Below are positions 59,208-64,000 of a stretch of DNA of 64,000 nucleotides, one piece after another. Every line of letters starts with the position of its first letter. Positions within the stretch are counted from its first letter, which is position 1. The DNA is from JAITVM01 sp031551135 (GTDB lineage Bacteria > Bacillota > Clostridia > Lachnospirales > JAITVM01): positions 1-64,000 of the forward strand of contig JAVBOA010000002.1 in assembly GCA_031551135.1 (NCBI GenBank). The letters run 5' to 3'. Below the pieces are notes generated by a model. It was not told the DNA's origin. It did not search any database and was given only the letters and a program-made list of their open reading frames with translations. The translations under genes and the position numbers were made by a program.

Positions 59208-61556
59208 TTAATCGTTCGCCAGTATATAATCCGCTCCCAGTTCCTCGAATGAGCTATTGCATCCTTCTACGAGTTCATCCAGCGAAAAAGCCTCTCCTGT
59301 TTCATAATTTCCGATAAAAATATCATAGCCGCCCTTCCCGTCTCTGCCTGTGCCGGAAAAAGCGAAATATTCATCATTAATCGGGCAAAAATCGGAATTA
59401 TTTTCATCTAATAGATTCACCTTAAGTGGTTCGGCAGGATTTTCTCCCTTTTTCAAATACAATTGGTCAAAGTTATTATTCGCCGTTAACCAACGTGAAA
59501 ATACTAAATTTTCGCCGTCTGTAACCGGATAATATTCCTGTACTTGTTTTATTGCCGAAACTGCCGTCTTTCTTCCTGTATTTATATTTAATTTATAAAT
59601 ATCCATGTCCTTACCTAAACCTCTTGCATAATAGATGAATTTTCCGTCAGCAGAATAATACGGCATGGATTCGTATTCGTTATCATTCGTCAAACGCTTT
59701 ATAATATTTCCGTCCAAGTCGATTTCGTATAAATCTGAGCCTTCAACACCATTTTTCCAAAAAGTGCTTTTAATTACAATTTTAGAGCCGTCAGGAGAAA
59801 ATTTCGGGTCTTCTTCACGTGAACCATTGAAAGAGCTTTTTGTCAAATTTTTAAGCTCATTCGTTTTGAGATTAAATGTAAAAACATCCCAATCTCGTTC
59901 AGAGTCCAAAGCGTAGTCCCCCATAAAAGTAATCAAATTTCCATCTGGTGAGAAATGGGCATTCATCGCATGGTCTACGTTAATATCTTTACCGATAGTT
60001 TTAACAGATTTATTTTCTAAGTCCACAATTTTAAGTTCCGAATCCCAATTGTCGTAACCACTATAAGAATGAAAAACTAAATATCCCGGTAAATTAAATT
60101 CTGTTTCTTCTGTATCTGTATCTGAATCCGGGCGTCCTATTTGCTTAAAGTCTTTTATATCGTAAGCTTCGGTTTCATTTTTTATATTTATTTTTCCGAC
60201 TAAATTAAATCCCGTTTTCGAATCCCAAATATTTTGATTTGCGAATCTGATTGAATAAGCCGGATTATTTTTCAAAGAATCAAAAGCCGAAGAAAGCGAA
60301 AAATAAAGATTCCATTCACCGGCGGCGATATTTGACGGAATAGAAAAAGAAAATTCTTTTTCCATCAATCCATTTTCCTTGTACCATTTTCTGGAATCTT
60401 CGCCGACTTTCGCACGATACGTCGTTTTCCCGTTCGATAAAATAATTTCAAAATCTTTTTCTTTTAATAAATTTCCAAAACCGTTATTTTCTAACGAAAA
60501 ATCGATATTCAAGACTCCGCCTTTTTTGATTTCTTGATTATATTCCATTTCTTTCAAAACAAAATTATATCCTAATTTATGGGTAATATAATCAAAAATA
60601 GATTTATTTTCGTAAGTGGTATTTTTCCATTTTCTGATAACGTTCGGATGATAATCTATATGGATTAACTGGGCGTGCAAAAGATTCAGCTCATAAACAG
60701 CATTTTCGGGATCAGAATATTTTGATACTTGATTGCTTTCGCCGACAAAAGGTGTTGTTTTCGCGTGATTATTTGTCCAATTAAGCTCGTCTTGACGAGA
60801 ATATCCTTTGTCGACATATGTTCCGTCTTCGTCTTTGTTGCTCAAAAGAGCGTCGTCATGAAAGCCTATTCGGGATAGCGCAGAGCCCGAAAAAGCCTCC
60901 GAATCCGAAAGCGTAGAATTTCCCTTCCAATTATTGAAAATTTCACGAATAAACATCGGACTTCTCAATTGGATTGTAACAGATTCCGGTACAGCTTCTA
61001 ACAAAGCCTCAACAATTGTGCGTTTAATATTTACCGGTATCGGATTTCCATAATAAGAAGAATGCCATTCTCCCCAAGCTCCCAAAAATCCGGCTTGTAC
61101 AGAATATAAAATATCTTCGTTTTCATGAAATATCGGTTTCAATTGATTTATATGATTCAAAATCGTATTAATATTTTTTGGTTCTGATTTAGATTTTCCG
61201 TTGAAATCATAAGCCGCACGAAACATTACCGAAACATTGTATTTTCTAGCCATATCAAAAGCAGAACGGATTTCATTCAATTTTTTATCATTAATCGGAG
61301 AGTTCACAAATTTTTTCAAATTCGCCTCCAGTAAAACCGTGTTTATTCCATTTTGTTTCAGTTTTTCAAAATCATACAAATCCGTGGTGTCATAAGCTTT
61401 ATACCAGCCTTTTTCGGGATTTAGGAAATTACTCGTATCTTCAATAAATATTTTTTTGGTCAAATTTTGGTTGGGGTTTTCGTAGCCAAATACGCAGGAG
61501 ATGTTTGTCAAAACAAAGGTAGCAATCATAAATACGGACATAAATTTTTTTAACAA
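59208..61556 (-). CDS. secreted DUF4832-type protein with C-terminal TolB-like propeller
   Basis: 782 residues. Signal peptide (1-~25, VLTNISCVFG). The N-terminal part (~35-340) fits DUF4874/DUF4832 glycosidase-like barrels: NPEKGWYKAYD, VSVMFRAAYDF, GFLGAWGEWHSSYYG and LSRIGFHDDALL. A beta-sandwich (~345-470) follows, then a TolB/WD40-like propeller (~490-770) with repeated F-S-P-D-G motifs (AHFSPDGNLI, PKFSPDGSKI). Function unknown, perhaps carbohydrate related. I choose the TTG at 61556 because AAAGGGTG sits 6 bp upstream; GTG 61565 falls inside that site. Confidence 0.75.
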   Translation of the reverse strand: MLKKFMSVFMIATFVLTNISCVFGYENPNQNLTKKIFIEDTSNFLNPEKGWYKAYDTTDLYDFEKLKQNGINTVLLEANLKKFVNSPINDKKLNEIRSAFDMARKYNVSVMFRAAYDFNGKSKSEPKNINTILNHINQLKPIFHENEDILYSVQAGFLGAWGEWHSSYYGNPIPVNIKRTIVEALLEAVPESVTIQLRSPMFIREIFNNWKGNSTLSDSEAFSGSALSRIGFHDDALLSNKDEDGTYVDKGYSRQDELNWTNNHAKTTPFVGESNQVSKYSDPENAVYELNLLHAQLIHIDYHPNVIRKWKNTTYENKSIFDYITHKLGYNFVLKEMEYNQEIKKGGVLNIDFSLENNGFGNLLKEKDFEIILSNGKTTYRAKVGEDSRKWYKENGLMEKEFSFSIPSNIAAGEWNLYFSLSSAFDSLKNNPAYSIRFANQNIWDSKTGFNLVGKINIKNETEAYDIKDFKQIGRPDSDTDTEETEFNLPGYLVFHSYSGYDNWDSELKIVDLENKSVKTIGKDINVDHAMNAHFSPDGNLITFMGDYALDSERDWDVFTFNLKTNELKNLTKSSFNGSREEDPKFSPDGSKIVIKSTFWKNGVEGSDLYEIDLDGNIIKRLTNDNEYESMPYYSADGKFIYYARGLGKDMDIYKLNINTGRKTAVSAIKQVQEYYPVTDGENLVFSRWLTANNNFDQLYLKKGENPAEPLKVNLLDENNSDFCPINDEYFAFSGTGRDGKGGYDIFIGNYETGEAFSLDELVEGCNSSFEELGADYILAND

Positions 61557-61722
61557 TAAAAACACCCTTTCTAAATATACTATAAGAATCAGATATTTAA
61601 ATTCTACATATAGAAAAAGGCATTAAAAAAACAATTCTATTACAAAAACCTAAAAATACTATTTCTTGCCAATAAATTCAGATTTAACGCGAATTGTTTT
61701 ATCAAAATTTTCCGAAATATTA

Positions 61723-62565
61723 TCATGATTTTTTCAAAAGCATGTCATAAACTTCACGCTTTGAAATTCCTCTATCTTTTGCAACTTTTTTCATTGCATC
61801 TTTTTTTGGCAGATCAGAATAAATCTCCATATGCTCCTCAACCGAAATCTCCTGCCATTTTGCTTTATCTTCCTCCAAAACGGTTTCGATATTTTTGCCT
61901 TCTATCACAATAACAAATTCGCCTTTAATTTCACGTGCCGAAAATATTTCTATGATTTCTTTAATTTCGCCGCGCACAACTTCTTCATAAAACTTTGTTA
62001 TTTCTCTGATTACGGCAATTTTTCGGTTGCCGAGGTTCGAATATAAATGATTCAAAGTTTTCATTAAATGATGCGGAGATTCGTAAATAACAATCGTTCG
62101 GGTTTCGTCTTTGATTTCATTGGTAATATACTCGAGTTCTTTTTTATCGGTCGGCAAAAATCCCTCAAATACATAACGTCTGGTCGAAAGCCCTGAAAGT
62201 ACCAGCGCGGTTACAAGTGCTGTCGGGCCGGGAGCCGCAGTTACTTTAATATTATTTTCATAGCAAAGCTTTATTAAATCCTCGCCGGGGTCAGAAATTC
62301 CCGGCATTCCGGCATCAGAGACCAGCGCAATATTTTTTCCCGCCAAAATCTCTTCGATGAGTTTCATTCCCTTAATTTTTTTATTATGCTCATGATAAGA
62401 AGTCAGAGGTGTTGAGATTCCAAAATGATTCAATAATTTTGCGCTATGCCGCGTGTCCTCAGCCGCAATCAAATCCACTTCTTTTAATAAACTAAGCACT
62501 CTTAAAGAAATATCCTCAAGATTTCCGATTGGGGTTCCGCAAATATATAAAATGCCCTTTTCCAT
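61723..62565 (-). CDS. rsmI: 16S rRNA (cytidine(1402)-2'-O)-methyltransferase
   Basis: 280 residues. Tetrapyrrole-methylase fold: GTPIGNLEDISLRVL, EVDLIAAEDTRHSAKLLNHF, LVSDAGMPGISDPGEDLIK and AAPGPTALVTALVLSGL. Adds the 2'-O-methyl at C1402 of 16S rRNA. The C-terminal KKDAMKKVAKDRGISKREVYD extension is common in Firmicutes. Directly downstream of the TrmN6-like gene. Confidence 0.95.
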   Translation of the reverse strand: MEKGILYICGTPIGNLEDISLRVLSLLKEVDLIAAEDTRHSAKLLNHFGISTPLTSYHEHNKKIKGMKLIEEILAGKNIALVSDAGMPGISDPGEDLIKLCYENNIKVTAAPGPTALVTALVLSGLSTRRYVFEGFLPTDKKELEYITNEIKDETRTIVIYESPHHLMKTLNHLYSNLGNRKIAVIREITKFYEEVVRGEIKEIIEIFSAREIKGEFVIVIEGKNIETVLEEDKAKWQEISVEEHMEIYSDLPKKDAMKKVAKDRGISKREVYDMLLKKS

Positions 62566-62577
62566 ATAATCACCAAA

Positions 62578-63324
62578 TTATTCATAATATATTTTATTTA
62601 TTTCGCTTGTATATTTTCCGTCGCCGTCATACATTATCAATGGCTTTAAAACTTTAAGATTTGGCTTTCCGTTTCGAACCGCTTCGATTAAAACCATTGT
62701 CGGCTCTTTATCTATTTTCGGATGAACAAAGCGCATTAATTTCGGCTGAAGATTATATTTTGCCAAAGTTACTATAATTTCCGAAAGCCTTTGCGGTCTA
62801 TGTATTAAATAAAACCTGCCGTTTGTTTTCAAAAGCTTGGAAGCGTTTGAAATAATATCCTCCAAATTGCATAAAACTTCATGGCGTGCGATTGTTTTGG
62901 ATTCGAAATCGTTTTTCAGTCCGCTGTCCGATTTTATATACGGCGGATTAGAAGTAATAACATCAAAAGATGATTTTTTAAAAAGGCAGTCGGCGTTTTT
63001 TATATCACCGAAAATTATTTCCGCTTTTTCAGTAAGATTATTAAGCCTTATGCTTCTATTCGCCATTTCAACGCAATCTTCTTGAATTTCAAGTCCATAA
63101 AAAAATTTACCCTCTGTTTTTGCCGTCAGCAAAATCGGAATAATCCCTGTTCCCGTTCCCAAATCAAGAGCTATTTCATTTTTATTGACTTTCGCAAAAT
63201 CCGATAATAACACCGCATCACAGCCAAAACAAAATTTTTCTGGATTTTGAATAATCTGCAAATTATTCCTGTGCAAATCGTCAACACGTTCATTTTCATT
63301 TATTTTAACATTATTAATTATCAT
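62578..63324 (-). CDS. tRNA1(Val) adenine-N6 methyltransferase-like protein (TrmN6/YabB)
   Basis: 248 residues. Class I methyltransferase with the SAM loop ALDLGTGTGIIPILL and the N6-adenine motif SNPPYIKSDSG. The N-terminal NPEKFCFGCDAVLLSDFA is typical of the group, which methylates A37 of valine tRNA in E. coli. Paired with rsmI, 12 bp apart, as in many Firmicutes (yabB-yazA-rsmI). The tRNA target here is assumed. Confidence 0.9.
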   Translation of the reverse strand: MIINNVKINENERVDDLHRNNLQIIQNPEKFCFGCDAVLLSDFAKVNKNEIALDLGTGTGIIPILLTAKTEGKFFYGLEIQEDCVEMANRSIRLNNLTEKAEIIFGDIKNADCLFKKSSFDVITSNPPYIKSDSGLKNDFESKTIARHEVLCNLEDIISNASKLLKTNGRFYLIHRPQRLSEIIVTLAKYNLQPKLMRFVHPKIDKEPTMVLIEAVRNGKPNLKVLKPLIMYDGDGKYTSEINKIYYE

Positions 63325-63350
63325 ATCGTTTACCTTTTTCGAAATTTTAA

Positions 63351-63390
63351 AGCAAAAGCGGCTTGAATTTTAAAGGATTCAAACCGCTTA
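63351..63390 (-). terminator. terminator of the candidate RNA gene
   Basis: 13 bp stem with arms 63356-63368 and 63377-63389 and one mismatch; on the minus strand followed by TTTTGCT. It sits just past the 3' end of the structured region at 63399-63596. Confidence 0.65.
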
Positions 63391-63398
63391 TACTTTTG

Positions 63399-63596
63399 AT
63401 AAAAGACCTTGGAGGCTTGTATTAAAACAGCTTCTTAAGAAAGCCCGCTAAAAAGCTTTATTGTGTACTGCGGACGGGTGTGCACTATTTCCCATCCGTA
63501 TAGAAATATCATTCTATACTGTGTTTTGAAAAGTTCTTTTACTTCGCTTCTTTTTTAAGCTATTCGGGTTTAGACTACCCCCAAAGTCTTTTAATC
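63399..63596 (-). ncRNA. candidate 6S-like structured RNA
   Basis: A gene-free ~200 bp stretch folds, by eye, into a long rod. The outer stem AAAAGACTTTGGGGG (minus strand, 63578-63592) pairs with CCTCCAAGGTCTTTT (63401-63415). Then comes an unpaired bubble, a stem of AGCTT..GAAGC with GCTTTC..AAGCT, and inner hairpins TATAGAA/TTCTATA and GGATGGG/CCCGTCC. A rod with a central bubble of this length is the plan of 6S RNA. A terminator follows on the minus strand and a TTGAAA with an A/T-rich -10 lies upstream near 63605-63632. I cannot confirm the family from sequence alone; a leader RNA is the alternative. Confidence 0.45.
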
Positions 63597-63652
63597 AATA
63601 AAATATTATTTTTAAAATTTATTTTTCAAAATTTAATTATTGAAATCTAATT

Positions 63653-64000
63653 TTATAATATATGATTATCGGAAAGTTTTTTATACATTTCATATTTAGC
63701 TTTCGCATCGATAGCGGCTTCGCCGAATAATTTGTCGGCAAGCTCAGGATTCGAGCGTTTTAATGTAGTGTATCTGTTTTCCGAATTTATAAATTCAATA
63801 AAATCTGCGGTCGGCTCTTTAGAATCCAGAACAAACGGATTTTTGCCGTCTTCGGCCAAAACCGGATTGTATCTGAACAAATGCCAATAACCGGACTCTA
63901 CAGCGCGTTTTCCCTCACGCTGAGTAAGACCCATATTGATACCGTGAGCGATACAAGGAGCATATGCAATCACAAGAGAAGGTCCCGGATAAGCTTCAGC
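63653..64000 (-). CDS. nifJ: pyruvate:ferredoxin (flavodoxin) oxidoreductase, C-terminal part (partial)
   Basis: The frame runs off the right edge; 115 residues are visible. The sequence SLVIAYAPCIAHGINMGLTQREG and GYWHLFRYNPVLAE and LDSKEPTADFIEFI are the well conserved C-terminal domain of the single-chain enzyme (~1170 residues). It oxidises pyruvate to acetyl-CoA and CO2 with reduction of ferredoxin, a central step in anaerobic fermentation. A GTG at 63973 is internal and not the start. Confidence 0.95.
   Translation of the reverse strand, partial: AEAYPGPSLVIAYAPCIAHGINMGLTQREGKRAVESGYWHLFRYNPVLAEDGKNPFVLDSKEPTADFIEFINSENRYTTLKRSNPELADKLFGEAAIDAKAKYEMYKKLSDNHIL

Noticed and set aside
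63399..63596. T-box, SRP RNA, RNase P RNA or tRNA reading of the structured region
   Set aside because: No T-box sequence (AGGGTGGNACCGCG), no SRP GGAAG-tetraloop motif, no RNase P core and no tRNA cloverleaf could be found; only the 6S-like plan fits.

Overview
The window looks like chromosome of a low-G+C Gram-positive anaerobe of the Clostridia. The support is the classic Firmicutes gene orders (rimP-nusA-ylxR-ylxQ-infB-rbfA-nrnA-truB-ribF and dgt-dnaG-rpoD), the 3' part of a pyruvate:ferredoxin oxidoreductase gene, strong AGGAGG-type ribosome binding sites and A+T-rich codon use. I cannot name a species.

Layout. Positions 1-8.3 kb are richer in G+C by eye than the rest and look acquired. 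They hold a possible transposase tail that cuts off a short-chain dehydrogenase gene, a MarR-controlled operon (amidohydrolase, DUF2316, flavodoxin/ferredoxin, flavin reductase-like) and a tetR-ABC-ABC operon with a DtxR-like iron box between tetR and the transporter genes. Positions 8.6-13.5 kb are one giant gene for a 1625-residue membrane protein with about 18 copies of a ~50-residue repeat on both sides of a single membrane segment, AHNAK-like linkers and a C-terminal SH3b domain. From 13.5 to 21.2 kb come tgt, a P-loop kinase, an RNA methyltransferase, a secreted stalk-domain protein, an epimerase-like barrel, a B12-binding radical SAM protein and ribF. From 21.3 to 33.3 kb is a housekeeping block on the minus strand (translation, transcription, primase, sigma factor, dGTPase). 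From 33.8 to 40.3 kb come an M23 peptidase with a bactofilin, nnr, and three secreted stalk-domain proteins. From 40.5 to 44.1 kb lie a DgoK-like fragment, a sugar-binding lipoprotein, rpiB and a DUF445 protein. From 44.4 to 57.7 kb is a complete L-rhamnose locus: isomerase, four-gene ABC importer, YesMN-like two-component system, kinase and two class II aldolase-family proteins. The end of the window has rarA, a DUF4832/TolB-like secreted protein, rsmI, a TrmN6-like methylase, a candidate 6S-like RNA and the nifJ 3' end.

Scattered through the non-housekeeping parts are at least seven copies of a ~111 bp MITE (TA-flanked, termini CTATTTTC/GAAAATAG, inner hairpin with covarying arms), one 144 bp element of a second type with related termini, and several short deletion derivatives. 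Several sit in 5' untranslated regions just downstream of extended -10 promoters.

The most unusual object is the giant repeat protein. The MITE family, the DtxR-like box inside the tetR-ABC operon, the half-dead tandem aldolase and the structured RNA before nifJ are the next most worthwhile observations. All calls rest on reading the sequence; no database search was run.
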